From NCBI RefSeq assembly GCF_910593845.1, contig NZ_CAJVAS010000012.1:1-64000 (forward strand): 64,000 bases of DNA, read 5' to 3'. Position 1 is the first letter of the stretch, and each line of letters opens with the position of its first letter. Origin of the DNA: Paenibacillus solanacearum (GTDB taxonomy: Bacteria > Bacillota > Bacilli > Paenibacillales > NBRC-103111). A model generated the notes under the pieces. That model saw nothing but the letters and a program-made list of their open reading frames with translations. It ran no database searches and was not told where the DNA came from. Both the position numbers and the translations under genes were made by a program. Below are positions 10,035 to 18,627 of the stretch, piece by piece.

Positions 10035-11015
10035 ATGGCACAAATGACTATGATACAAGCGATCAAGGACGCGATGCGTGTAGAGCTTCAGCGCGATCCT
10101 AACGTGGTAATATTCGGTGAAGACGTCGGTAAAGTGGGCGGGGTGTTCCGCGCGACGGAAGGGCTGCAAGGCGAGTTCGGCGAGGATCGCGTATTCGATA
10201 CGCCGCTGGCCGAATCCGCTATTGGCGGGATGGCTGTCGGGATGGCGACGCAAGGCTTCCGTCCGATTATGGAAATTCAGTTCATCGGTTTTATCTTCGA
10301 GGCGTTCGACCAGATCGCCGTTCAGGCTGCGCGTCTGCGTTACCGTTCCGGCGGCCGCTACAACGCGCCGATTACGATCCGCACGCCGTTCGGCGGCGGG
10401 GTAAAGGCAGCCGAGCTGCATACCGATTCGCTTGAAGGGCTGATGGTGCAAACGCCGGGGATTAAGGTTGTCGTACCTTCCAATCCGTACGATGCGAAGG
10501 GACTGTTGATCTCCGCGATCCGCGACAACGATCCGGTCTTCTTCATGGAGCATCTGAACTTGTACCGCTCGTTCCGCGCGGAAGTGCCGGAAGGCGAATA
10601 CACGGTGCCGATCGGCAAAGCAAACGTCGTGCGCGAAGGCTCTGACGCCACGATCATTACGTACGGCGCGATGGTGCACACCTCGCTGAAGGCAGCGGAA
10701 GAAATCGAGAAAACCCGCGGCGCCAAAGTCGAAGTTATCGACCTGCGCACGCTGATACCGCTCGATATCGACACGATCGTCGAGTCGATCAAAAAAACAA
10801 ACCGCGCGATCGTCGTGCAGGAAGCGCAAAAAACGGCCGGCATCGCGGCGGAAGTGATCGCGCAAATCAACGAGAAGGCGATCCTTCACCTCGAAGCGCC
10901 GGTGCTCCGCGTTACGCCTCCGGATACGGTGTATCCTTTTGCGCAGGTTGAGGATCAATGGCTTCCGAATCCGGCCCGCATCGTCGCGGGATTAAATAAA
11001 GTACTGGACTTTTAA
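10035..11015 (+). CDS. pdhB: Pyruvate dehydrogenase E1 component, beta subunit
   Basis: This 326-residue protein is the transketolase-like beta subunit of E1, forming an alpha2-beta2 tetramer with PdhA in the cytosol. Typical segments are [20 protein letters not shown], the [18 protein letters not shown] stretch holding the glutamate that contacts the thiazolium, and [20 protein letters not shown]. The C-terminal transketolase domain runs from about residue 195. The ATG at 10035 follows AAAGGAGAGG. It lies between pdhA and pdhC with short gaps of 25 and 29 bases, consistent with a single transcript. Confidence 0.96.
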   Translation: MAQMTMIQAIKDAMRVELQRDPNVVIFGEDVGKVGGVFRATEGLQGEFGEDRVFDTPLAESAIGGMAVGMATQGFRPIMEIQFIGFIFEAFDQIAVQAARLRYRSGGRYNAPITIRTPFGGGVKAAELHTDSLEGLMVQTPGIKVVVPSNPYDAKGLLISAIRDNDPVFFMEHLNLYRSFRAEVPEGEYTVPIGKANVVREGSDATIITYGAMVHTSLKAAEEIEKTRGAKVEVIDLRTLIPLDIDTIVESIKKTNRAIVVQEAQKTAGIAAEVIAQINEKAILHLEAPVLRVTPPDTVYPFAQVEDQWLPNPARIVAGLNKVLDF

Positions 11016-11044
11016 TATAAAGAAGCGAAGGAGGGTGAGAAGCA

Positions 11045-12367
11045 ATGGCTACATTCGAATATCGATTCCCGGAATTGGGCGAAGGCATTCATGAAGGCGA
11101 GATCGTCAAATGGCATGTGAAGCCGGGCGATAACGTGAACGATGAAACGATTTTGATGGACGTGCAAAACGACAAGTCGACCGTGGAAGTACCTTCCCCG
11201 GTTGCCGGTAAAATCGTTGAGCTGAAAGTGAGCGAAGGCACCGTCTGCACGATCGGCGACGTCATCGCGATTATGGAAGTGGAAGGCGCAGTGCCGCAGC
11301 AAGCGGGCGGCCACGGACATGAAGCCGCTGCAGCGCCGGCGGCTCCGGCTCCGGCAGCGCCTGCCGCACCGGCTGCATCTGCACCGGCGGCTCCAGCATC
11401 TGCGCCGGCAGCAGCTCCCGCCGCGCCAAGCGGCCGGGTTGTGCTCGCGACGCCGAGCGTGCGCAAGCTCGCGCGGGAGAAGGGCGTGAACATCGCTGAC
11501 GTGTCTGCCACCGGCCGGAACGGCCGCGTGACACGCGAAGATGTTCTTGGCTTTGCCGCAGGCGGCGGCCAAGCGGCGCCTGCAGCGGCTGAGGCTGCTG
11601 CACCGGCAGCCGAAGCAAAACCAGCAGCGGCTGCAAGCACCGCGGCTGCGGCTGTGGGCGGCGAGCGCGTCGAAGAGCGCGTGCCGCTGAAGGGCATCCG
11701 CAAGGCGATCGCGAACGCGATGGTCAAGAGCGTCTATACGGCGCCGCATGTGACGCATATGGACGAGGTCGACGTGTCGCTGCTCGTTAAGCTTCGCGAG
11801 AAGGCCAAGCCGGTCGCCGAGAAGAAAGGCGTCAAGCTGACTTACCTTCCGTTCATCGTGAAGGCACTGGTTGCGGCAGCGCGCCAATACCCGGCGATGA
11901 ATGCGATGATCGACGAAGAGAAGCAAGAGATCGTGTACAAGAAGTACTACAACATCGGAATCGCAACGGACACGGAGCAAGGTCTCATCGTTCCGGTCAT
12001 CCAGGATGCGGACCGCAAAAGTATTTGGACGATCGCCGAAGCGATCAAAGATTTGGCTACCCGCGGACGCGACGGCAAGCTCGGTCCGAGCGAGCTGAGG
12101 GGTTCCACGCTGACGATCACTAACATCGGCTCGGCAGGCGGCATGTTCTTCACGCCGGTCATCAATTACCCGGAAGTGGCGATCCTCGGCACCGGACGTA
12201 TTACGGAGAAGCCGGTGGTGAAAAACGGCGAGATCGTCATCGCTCCGGTCATGGCGCTCTCCTTGAGCTACGACCATCGGATTATCGACGGCGCGACAGC
12301 GCAAAACTTTTTGAACTATATCAAGCAGTTGCTGGCCGATCCGGAACTGCTTGTCATGGAGGTGTAA
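11045..12367 (+). CDS. pdhC: Dihydrolipoamide acetyltransferase (E2) of pyruvate dehydrogenase
   Basis: This 440-residue core subunit carries one N-terminal lipoyl domain (residues 1-78; lipoylated lysine in [16 protein letters not shown]). An Ala/Pro-rich linker follows, then a peripheral-subunit-binding domain near 135-172 ([20 protein letters not shown]) and a second Ala-rich linker. The catalytic domain from about 210 bears [10 protein letters not shown] with the active-site histidine and aspartate. It transfers acetyl groups to CoA. One lipoyl domain is the usual number in Gram-positive enzymes. AAGGAGGGTGAG precedes the ATG. Its lipoyl lysine is a predicted acceptor for the LipL-like enzyme at 4372. 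The very long open frame on the opposite strand is a composition artefact. Confidence 0.96.
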   Translation: MATFEYRFPELGEGIHEGEIVKWHVKPGDNVNDETILMDVQNDKSTVEVPSPVAGKIVELKVSEGTVCTIGDVIAIMEVEGAVPQQAGGHGHEAAAAPAAPAPAAPAAPAASAPAAPASAPAAAPAAPSGRVVLATPSVRKLAREKGVNIADVSATGRNGRVTREDVLGFAAGGGQAAPAAAEAAAPAAEAKPAAAASTAAAAVGGERVEERVPLKGIRKAIANAMVKSVYTAPHVTHMDEVDVSLLVKLREKAKPVAEKKGVKLTYLPFIVKALVAAARQYPAMNAMIDEEKQEIVYKKYYNIGIATDTEQGLIVPVIQDADRKSIWTIAEAIKDLATRGRDGKLGPSELRGSTLTITNIGSAGGMFFTPVINYPEVAILGTGRITEKPVVKNGEIVIAPVMALSLSYDHRIIDGATAQNFLNYIKQLLADPELLVMEV

Positions 12368-12373
12368 CCTGCT

Positions 12374-13789
12374 ATGGTAGTTGGAGACGCATCGGTTGAA
12401 ATTGACGTTCTCGTCATCGGCGCAGGTCCCGGCGGGTATGTGGCGGCCATTCGTGCCGCCCAGCTCGGCAAAAGCGTACTGATCGTAGACAAAGCCGAGC
12501 TCGGCGGCGTCTGCTTGAACCGCGGGTGCATTCCTTCGAAAGCTTTGATCTCCGCGGCGCATCAATATGAGGTGGCCAAGCATGGCGAATCGATCGGCAT
12601 CGTAGCCGACAACGTAAAAGTCGATTTCGCTAAAGTGCAGGAGTGGAAAAGCGGCATCGTCAAAAAGCAAACCGGCGGCGTCGGTATGCTGCTTAAAGGC
12701 AACAAAATTCAAGTGTTTAACGGCGAGGCGCTGTTCATCAACGATCATGAAGCCCGCGTGTTCAACGATAACGAAACGGCTCGCTACCGTTTCAACCACT
12801 GCATCATCGCGACCGGCTCCCGGCCGATCGAGCTCAAGGCGTTCCCGTTCGGCAAACGCATCCTGTCTTCGACGGAAGCGCTCAGCTTGTCCGAGCTTCC
12901 GAAGAGCATGGTCGTTATCGGCGGCGGCTACATCGGCATCGAGCTGGGCCAAACGTTCGCGAAGTTCGGGACGAAGGTCACCGTACTCGAAGGCTCCGAT
13001 TCGATCCTTCCGGGCTTCGAGAAGGAGCTGTCCCAGCTCGTAGCGCGCAACTTGAAGAAGTCCGACGTCGAGATCGTCACCGAAGCGCTGGCACAAGGCT
13101 GCGAGCAGACGGATAACGACGTGACGGTGACTTACACGGTCAAAGGCGAAGAGAAGAAAGTAACGGCCGACTACGTGCTTGTCACGGTTGGACGCCGCCC
13201 GAATACGGACGGCGATCTTTCCCTCGAGCTCGCCGGTGTGGAAGTCGGCGAACGCGGTCTGATCAAGGTGAACGAGAAGGGCCAGACGAGCGTGCCGCAT
13301 ATTTATGCGATCGGCGATATCGTGCCAGGTCCGGCGCTCGCTCACAAAGCTTCGTACGAGGCGAAGGTAGCCGCCGAATCGATCGCAGGGCTGCCTAGCG
13401 TCGTGGATTACAAGGTCATCCCGGCCGTTGTCTTCTCCGATCCGGAAATTGCCGGCGTCGGCTTGAGCGAAACGGAAGCGAAGGCGAAAGGCATTAACGT
13501 TGTCATTGGCAAGTTCCCTTACGGCGCGAACGGACGCGCGCAGTCGATGAACGCGACGGACGGCTTCGTGAAGCTTGTCGCCGACAAAGACAGCGGCCTG
13601 CTGATCGGCGCGCAAGTCGTCGGGGCGGAAGCGTCGAATCTGATCGCGGAGCTGACGCTCGGCATCGAGATGGGCGCGACCTTGGAAGATATCGCGCTCA
13701 CGATTCATGCGCATCCGACGCTTGGGGAAATTACGATGGACGCGGCCGAAGGCGCACTGGGCCATCCGATCCATGTATTAGGCAAGTAA
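12374..13789 (+). CDS. pdhD: Dihydrolipoamide dehydrogenase (E3)
   Basis: This 471-residue flavoprotein reoxidises dihydrolipoamide on E2 with NAD. It shows an N-terminal FAD site (VLVIGAGPGGYVAAIRAAQL), the redox disulfide motif GGVCLNRGCIPSKAL, and a central NAD site (MVVIGGGYIGIELGQTFAKF). IYAIGDIVPGPALAHKA follows in the second FAD contact. The dimerisation domain carries the histidine-glutamate dyad region IHAHPTLGEITMDAAEGA. The start at 12374 lies seven bases after the pdhC stop. The motif has arginine (LNRGC) where many E3s have valine. It is the last gene of the operon, followed by a strong terminator. Confidence 0.95.
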   Translation: MVVGDASVEIDVLVIGAGPGGYVAAIRAAQLGKSVLIVDKAELGGVCLNRGCIPSKALISAAHQYEVAKHGESIGIVADNVKVDFAKVQEWKSGIVKKQTGGVGMLLKGNKIQVFNGEALFINDHEARVFNDNETARYRFNHCIIATGSRPIELKAFPFGKRILSSTEALSLSELPKSMVVIGGGYIGIELGQTFAKFGTKVTVLEGSDSILPGFEKELSQLVARNLKKSDVEIVTEALAQGCEQTDNDVTVTYTVKGEEKKVTADYVLVTVGRRPNTDGDLSLELAGVEVGERGLIKVNEKGQTSVPHIYAIGDIVPGPALAHKASYEAKVAAESIAGLPSVVDYKVIPAVVFSDPEIAGVGLSETEAKAKGINVVIGKFPYGANGRAQSMNATDGFVKLVADKDSGLLIGAQVVGAEASNLIAELTLGIEMGATLEDIALTIHAHPTLGEITMDAAEGALGHPIHVLGK

Positions 13790-13806
13790 AACAAATGGTT
13801 GTTGCA

Positions 13807-13873
13807 AAGCCCGCATAGATGAGCCGGGACTCCATTTCGGAGTCTGCCCGCACGGCTCATCCGCGGGCTTTTG
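13807..13873 (+). terminator. Terminator of the pdhABCD operon
   Basis: A long nested stem: AAAGCCCGC pairs with GCGGGCTTTT, the inner arms ATGAGCCG and CGGCTCAT pair, and GGACTCC pairs with GGAGTC around the loop. A T-rich tail follows. Confidence 0.85.
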
Positions 13874-13907
13874 TTGTGTTTGTGGGGTTGTCGCGTTACA
13901 AAGCAAA

Positions 13908-13936
13908 GTCCAAGTTGAGAATACCCCAACTTGGAC
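13908..13936 (-). terminator. Terminator-like hairpin after the SLH protein gene
   Basis: The arms GTCCAAGTTG and CAACTTGGAC form a ten base pair stem with a nine-base loop. On the minus strand it is followed by TTTGCTTTG. It lies just past the stop of the minus-strand SLH gene. Confidence 0.6.
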
Positions 13937-13950
13937 GAGAGCTGAACACT

Positions 13951-15492
13951 TTATTTTACTATCGACTCGGAATCATCTATGTTCTTAGTGAATTGATGCG
14001 GATGTGACGCTTCCTCAATATTTTTTAATGCCCAATGGGTTGACGGTACATCACGCCACGTGGAGATTGTCCAATCTTGTGAACCGCGTTTTAGGATCTT
14101 GTTCATCATTGTGACAGCTTCGGCGCGAGTCAGCGGTTTATCAGGCTGGAAAGAACCGTCAGGCAAGCCTTCGATTATACCTGCTTGTTGGACATTGGAG
14201 ATGTCCTTCTCTGCCCAATGACCTAAGGTGTCATTAAAGGTCGCATTCGCATCTTCTTGCAATTCCAGCCAGTGCCTTACGATTGTGGCCATCTCCGCTC
14301 TTGTGATGGACTGTTCCGGGTTGAATGTTTCGTCAGGGTAACCAACCATAAGACCTTTGGAGCTTACATAGCGGATCGCCGGCTGTGCCCAATGATTTGC
14401 AGATACATCCGAGAACATGAGGTCATGGCCATCTTCGCGTGTTGCTCCAGCCTCAATACGATACAGAATCATCGCCATTTCCGCTCGGCTGACCCCTCTA
14501 TCAGGCTTGAACGTTTGATCAGGGTATCCTTCCATATAAGCATCATGATGCTTCGACGCTTCCTTTGTCTTAAGGTACTCTCCCCATCCCTCCATGTTCA
14601 GAATGGTAAAGGTGCTGAATTTATTAACTCCGAATTTCAACCCCAGCTGACCGCCCGAATAGTCGACCACTTCAGGCTTTACCAACTGACGGTCGCCATC
14701 GCTATGCTCGATGAAAATAACGAGGTCAGCTAAGAAGGCTTCACGCTCTTGTTCGTCTGTAGGCAGCGTAACATTCCGTAAGGGCAGTACGATATCAACC
14801 GCTCGACTGGAAAGATTCGTTTCGATGGTCATTGGACGGGCAACAACTTGAATACGGTTATCGCCAGCGACTTCTTTCACCATCTGTTCAACTCTGGCCC
14901 GTTCCTCGACCTCGGTGCGCTGTGTTTCATCCTTGATCGGAACTACTCGGAAGTACAGATTATCCGTTAATCCTTGCAGTGAGTCGTTAGGAATGACGAT
15001 TTTGGCATTATCCGTATAGATCTCGAGGTTTAATCCGCTGCTTGCTAACTCAGCAGCTGATTCCCGAGGGATCGTAATATCAAGCTGTGATACTTCGTCG
15101 TTCGGATCTGGTATCACGATACGTACAGTCTTTTGTCCGGATGCTTTGGCATTCTCAACCGTTTCCTTGGCTTGATCTGCGTTGAATGTGACTTCATCTC
15201 TTTTGGTTCCATCGGTATTCATTGTGCGTTTGATCGCAGCGGAGGATACCACCGAACCATTGCCCGTATCCACAATAACAGAAATCTCTTCGGTTACATC
15301 AGGAGAGGTATCGTTGTCCTGTACTGGTTCTGATACGATAAATGACATTTCTAGTTGATTGGAGACAATAGATTCGGGAGCGACAGTCTGTTCTTCAACC
15401 GCAGCCAAGCCAAACTCCGGTATGCCGAGAAAAATGAGAAATAGCAGTACTACTGCTAGCCTTTGAGTGAGTTTGTTCATCAGCGTATTCAT
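13951..15492 (-). CDS. Exported SLH-domain cell-surface protein
   Basis: This 513-residue protein has an N-terminal signal peptide (LAVVLLFLIFLGIPEFGLAA). A middle region at about 85-295 belongs to a type common in Paenibacillus SLH proteins (DEVTFNADQAKETVENAKAS, PMTIETNLSSRAVDIVLPL, KFSTFTILNMEGWGEY). Three S-layer homology repeats follow from about residue 310 (YMEGYPDQTFKPDRGVSRAE, MVGYPDETFNPEQSITRAEM, IEGLPDGSFQPDKPLTRAEA). SLH repeats anchor proteins to pyruvylated secondary wall polymers. The start is one base after the stop of the upstream exported protein and has no strong ribosome binding site, so translation is probably coupled. The segment VSNQLEMSFIVSEPVQDND resembles the start of the upstream protein. 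Base composition is clearly AT-richer than in the pdh region. Confidence 0.88.
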   Translation of the reverse strand: MNTLMNKLTQRLAVVLLFLIFLGIPEFGLAAVEEQTVAPESIVSNQLEMSFIVSEPVQDNDTSPDVTEEISVIVDTGNGSVVSSAAIKRTMNTDGTKRDEVTFNADQAKETVENAKASGQKTVRIVIPDPNDEVSQLDITIPRESAAELASSGLNLEIYTDNAKIVIPNDSLQGLTDNLYFRVVPIKDETQRTEVEERARVEQMVKEVAGDNRIQVVARPMTIETNLSSRAVDIVLPLRNVTLPTDEQEREAFLADLVIFIEHSDGDRQLVKPEVVDYSGGQLGLKFGVNKFSTFTILNMEGWGEYLKTKEASKHHDAYMEGYPDQTFKPDRGVSRAEMAMILYRIEAGATREDGHDLMFSDVSANHWAQPAIRYVSSKGLMVGYPDETFNPEQSITRAEMATIVRHWLELQEDANATFNDTLGHWAEKDISNVQQAGIIEGLPDGSFQPDKPLTRAEAVTMMNKILKRGSQDWTISTWRDVPSTHWALKNIEEASHPHQFTKNIDDSESIVK

Positions 15493-15493
15493 T

Positions 15494-16495
15494 TTAGCTT
15501 AAAGCTCTGGAATAGGTCATTGTCTTCTCAGTTTCCGAAAATTGTGTTCCTTCTCCATCCGAATCCATCTTAACAGTCACATCGAATTGTTGAGCTCCGG
15601 AGTAAGTAAGATTGTACAGAATAATATCATGAATTCCGCTTGAATTCACAGATGAAATCGGCAAGGTCAGGACTTTTGTTACAGGGTTATAATGTTGTGC
15701 TGTGATGGGTGCAGTCCCGGAGCCATACGAATAAGTACCATACTCATTACCGACTAAAATAAGATTGTTTATCCCCTTACTCAAATCGATCGTAAGCACT
15801 CCATTCGCAACATCGTCCGTAGAGCTGTACTGTAATTTGGCCCCAATCCCCATAGGTATGGGTGTTTTACCAGCAGTTACCCAATAAGGATGAAACACCG
15901 ATAAAGAAATATCGGATGGAACCGAGCTGGGCGCTGCGTTATCCTTTACCGCGATCAATTTGGCGGAAAAGGGCGCTCCGGCCGTTGTATTGAAGGTGAC
16001 ATTAAATGTGCCCGAGGTCGCTAGGGTAGCGGATCCTATCGTAAGTCCTTCTTGTAATACATAATAGGTGCTTCCCGTTACTGTGAAAGATCGCGCAGGC
16101 ACGCCGCCGACGGTTAAGCTGCTCACTGCCGATGCGCTAGCGGCAGGAACCTCCAGCAGGACTCCGACGGTTTGCGCTGCAACATTGCCTCCTGTAATCT
16201 CAGTGCCCGGGTTCACGTAATAAGTGACGTCTTGTCCCACGTCCTTCTTCGCATTAACGTCTTTCTTCGCCTTTTGGGAAGCCGCGGCATCCCATGAAAG
16301 AGTAATCATATTTTCGTTCAAAACATTCGAAGTCACATTAAATTGCAATTGCAGGTTGTTCCCGATCAAATTGTTGGAAGTTACACTGGACTCGGTAACT
16401 GCTGCAGATGTCGGTGTCGCTAACGAACTGATCAGACAAGTTGATAATACGGCTGCTACAGCTGCTTTCTTAAACGCTTTTGCTACTAAATTCAC
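15494..16495 (-). CDS. Exported protein of unknown function, partner of the SLH protein
   Basis: I do not recognise a named family. The protein of about 333 residues has a signal peptide (KKAAVAAVLSTCLISSLA, then TPTSAA). The rest is beta-rich and rich in Ser, Thr, Val and Asn, as in adhesin or fibre-like surface proteins. It has only one cysteine, in the signal peptide, and no SLH repeats. Near the mature N-terminus NNLQLQFNVTSNVLNENMI resembles NQLEMSFIVSEPVQDND in the SLH protein encoded next, suggesting a shared domain edge. I prefer the GTG at 16495 because AAAAAAGGA is nine bases upstream; the ATG at 16504 abuts that site. A palindrome lies about 90 bases upstream, and the kinase/regulator pair is encoded just beyond. 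Confidence 0.72.
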   Translation of the reverse strand: MNLVAKAFKKAAVAAVLSTCLISSLATPTSAAVTESSVTSNNLIGNNLQLQFNVTSNVLNENMITLSWDAAASQKAKKDVNAKKDVGQDVTYYVNPGTEITGGNVAAQTVGVLLEVPAASASAVSSLTVGGVPARSFTVTGSTYYVLQEGLTIGSATLATSGTFNVTFNTTAGAPFSAKLIAVKDNAAPSSVPSDISLSVFHPYWVTAGKTPIPMGIGAKLQYSSTDDVANGVLTIDLSKGINNLILVGNEYGTYSYGSGTAPITAQHYNPVTKVLTLPISSVNSSGIHDIILYNLTYSGAQQFDVTVKMDSDGEGTQFSETEKTMTYSRALS

Positions 16496-16583
16496 GGATC
16501 TCATTCCTTTTTTGGTTGGATTTCGACATAATTCCTCATGTTTCGAAGTGGATTTAATATAACACAGGAGATATATGGTTCGT

Positions 16584-16606
16584 AAGTCCTATTTAATATA
16601 GGACTT
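16584..16606. promoter_or_regulatory. Palindrome AAGTCCTAT-N5-ATAGGACTT upstream of surface-protein operon
   Basis: Nine-base perfect arms flank a five-base centre. On the minus strand it lies directly upstream of a weak -35 (TTACGA) and a TATATT -10 box that would serve the exported-protein gene. This is the usual position for an activator site. The LuxR-type response regulator encoded 1.4 kb upstream is the obvious candidate binder, by inference. Confidence 0.5.
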
Positions 16607-16611
16607 CATGT

Positions 16612-16639
16612 AAAAAAGCCGTTCTCCAAAGGGAACGAC
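16612..16639 (-). terminator. Terminator of the response regulator/kinase operon
   Basis: On the minus strand, GTCGTTCCC pairs with GAGAACGGC around a short loop and is followed by six T. It separates the kinase gene from the surface-protein operon. Confidence 0.75.
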
Positions 16640-16653
16640 TCACTCTCGTCTAT

Positions 16654-17826
16654 TTATTTATTAAGATGAATATAAAAGCTTGTTCCTTTGCCTAAGGCAC
16701 TTTCTACGTGGATGAAGCCGTTATGCTTCTTCATGACATTTTTACAGTAAAATAAGCCAAGGCCATAGTGATTCTTCATCTTCTTGGTAGAAAAAAACGG
16801 ATCAAAGATCGTGCGAAGCGTTTCCTTGGAAATCCCCTGACCCGAATCTTCGATTTGAAGAACAACTTCCTTGGAGGTCTCCGACAAGCTGACCGTGATG
16901 AGCCCTCGATTTTCCATAGACTCTACTGCATTTATCAGAACATTATAGATGACTTCCTTCATGTGTACGGGATCCAGGTATACGTCGGGAACTGATTTGA
17001 AATTTCTAACTATGATGATATCGCCGCCTGTTGTTCTTTCCAGCTTCTCCAAACACTGCTCCGTAATAAGCATAACATTGCCCATTGTTAGGTTTACTGC
17101 TATGGCCTGAACCCGCTCGTTGATCTTCGTCATCATGGTTTGGATATGATGTACGGAGTCGGCTGCCATGGTGAGCATCTCTTCGACTTCCAGTTCAACA
17201 TTGGAAGATTTGTGCATATCAACTTTATTTTGAAGGGTATGCTGTATCTGATGCAGCAGTATATCTATCTTTCCGATTTCATTCTTGATCGTATGGTTAA
17301 GTAAACTTGATCCACCTTTCAATAAGTGTAATGAAGTATCAGCTTTCAACATTTCAATTTTTATTTTAACGCCAAGAACTCCTTGCTTTACCCCAATCAT
17401 CAGAAAGACAACCAAGAATCCAATCGCAAAAATGTAATTATACTGGAATAAATCGATTTCGTAGATATAAAATATGTAGCTTCCCGCAATACAAAGCATG
17501 GTGGGGACGATCAAAAGATTCGTTAATAATCTTTCAATTTTTCTAAAAGGATGCTTTTCCTTGAAATACGCAAGTACGAGTAGAACAACACCCAAGGTCA
17601 TGAATATGATCACAAGCCACACCACGGGCAACTCATTATACCCTTCATAATTTATACGTCGGGTTGGAGTAAGAGGGGTTAACAACCAAACGATAAAGAT
17701 TAGAAGCAGTCCGGCCGACATGAGCTTCTGTCGGTTCTTTCTGCTGAGAAGCTCTGAGTATACAACACCAAACATCCCGAACGTATATGCCAAAGTCACA
17801 TCTGCCAAGAAGAACATCGTATTCAT
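16654..17826 (-). CDS. Membrane sensor histidine kinase, probably missing its N-terminal segment
   Basis: The 390-residue open part has about five hydrophobic helices in the first 170 residues. A dimerisation/phosphoacceptor helix follows (SLLNHTIKNEIGKIDILL, histidine near residue 184), then an HATPase domain with N box (VIYNVLINAVESM), G1 (IEDSGQGIS) and G2 (YGLGLFYCKNVMKKHNG). It would autophosphorylate and pass phosphate to the response regulator encoded just upstream. Between that regulator and this start lies a 47-codon frame encoding two further membrane helices. It would join this protein if one A were removed near 17853-17856. The intact kinase would then start at 17992. The ATG at 17826 has no good ribosome binding site, which supports the split-gene reading. 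Confidence 0.85.
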   Translation of the reverse strand: MNTMFFLADVTLAYTFGMFGVVYSELLSRKNRQKLMSAGLLLIFIVWLLTPLTPTRRINYEGYNELPVVWLVIIFMTLGVVLLVLAYFKEKHPFRKIERLLTNLLIVPTMLCIAGSYIFYIYEIDLFQYNYIFAIGFLVVFLMIGVKQGVLGVKIKIEMLKADTSLHLLKGGSSLLNHTIKNEIGKIDILLHQIQHTLQNKVDMHKSSNVELEVEEMLTMAADSVHHIQTMMTKINERVQAIAVNLTMGNVMLITEQCLEKLERTTGGDIIIVRNFKSVPDVYLDPVHMKEVIYNVLINAVESMENRGLITVSLSETSKEVVLQIEDSGQGISKETLRTIFDPFFSTKKMKNHYGLGLFYCKNVMKKHNGFIHVESALGKGTSFYIHLNK

Positions 17827-17848
17827 CAGTAAATTGGATGCATCGGGA

Positions 17849-17992
17849 TTACTTTAGATCGAGGAGAAAAACCAATATCATAAAGCTTCCCGTATATAGA
17901 GCAGCGCTGAGCCACCTTAATGAGGAATTCCGAGGATTGACCCCTATGATTATGGTTGCCAATACAAATGCGATGATTAACGTTGTAATCAT
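17849..17992 (-). pseudogene. Frameshifted N-terminal part of the histidine kinase (47 codons)
   Basis: The ATG at 17992 overlaps the TGA of the response regulator as ATGA, a classic coupled start. The frame reads MITTLIIAFVLATIIIGVNP, then RNSSLRWLSAALYTGSFMIL, then VFLLDLK and stops at 17849. The NPR...RW segment after the first helix is how many Paenibacillus membrane sensor kinases begin. In the next frame, SNPDASNLLMNTMFFLADVT continues into the kinase with no stop. Dropping one base of the AAA run in CTAAAGTAA restores one protein with about seven helices. It could instead be a separate small membrane protein, but the continuity argues for a frameshift or sequencing error. Confidence 0.65.
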
Positions 17993-18627
17993 CGGTCAAG
18001 CTCCTTGTCACTTAATCCTCTGCTCTTAATCGTTCGGATGACTTCCTTCATTGAGCTGGCCTTGAATTTACGGAGGATACTGGTTATTTGGTTTTTGAGT
18101 GTACCTTCTGACTTGCCTAGTTTATCTATGAGTTGTGAACGTCCGATTCCTTCTTCACTTAGAACAACGATTTCCTTCTCAGCCGCTGTCAATTTACTGT
18201 ATTGCTCAGCTTCTTTAAGGCGTAAAAATTCCTTCACAAGGATCTCTTGCGGTGAGGTCGAATGTAGAACGCCTCTGATTACATCGGGAATTTTCCTGAA
18301 GTCGCTTTTACTAACGTACTGAATTGCTCCCGCTGTGTAGGTATCGATGATGACTTTCTCATTGTCTAACGAAGTTAAAGCAATAACTTTGGCAGAACTC
18401 CTCTTCAAACTTAACTCGAGTGTGGCCTGTATGCCATCTAGGTTATTGTCCGTTAGATTGATGTCCATGAGGACAATGTCAACCTTGTTGTTTGAGCAAA
18501 AGGCGAGGGCATCCTCTTTGGTTTCGACGGATTGAAGTACCTGCAAGTCAGGCTCGTTATTGAGAAACCTCGTTAACATGGTTCTCCAGACCGGGTCATC
18601 TTCGACTAGCAAAATTGTAATTTCCAA
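17989..18627 (-). CDS. NarL/LuxR-type response regulator
   Basis: This is a two-component regulator of about 212 residues. The receiver domain has the acidic pair (ILLVEDDPVW), the phosphoacceptor aspartate in VDIVLMDINLTD, the conserved threonine in VIALTSLD and the lysine in QYVSKSDF. A C-terminal LuxR-type helix-turn-helix follows (LTAAEKEIVVLSEEGIGRSQ, KLGKSEGTLKNQI, SILRKF). I prefer the TTG at 18627, with AAAAGGTG about nine bases upstream; the open frame extends to an ATG at 18663. Its stop overlaps the start of the kinase N-terminal segment by four bases, so the two are translationally coupled. The likely targets are the surface-protein genes just downstream. Confidence 0.88.
   Translation of the reverse strand: MEITILLVEDDPVWRTMLTRFLNNEPDLQVLQSVETKEDALAFCSNNKVDIVLMDINLTDNNLDGIQATLELSLKRSSAKVIALTSLDNEKVIIDTYTAGAIQYVSKSDFRKIPDVIRGVLHSTSPQEILVKEFLRLKEAEQYSKLTAAEKEIVVLSEEGIGRSQLIDKLGKSEGTLKNQITSILRKFKASSMKEVIRTIKSRGLSDKELDR

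Noticed and set aside
11012..13774. A 920-codon open frame on the minus strand opposite pdhC and pdhD
   Set aside because: It mirrors the codon pattern of the pdh genes, is arginine/leucine-rich without domains and has no ribosome binding site. It is a composition artefact.
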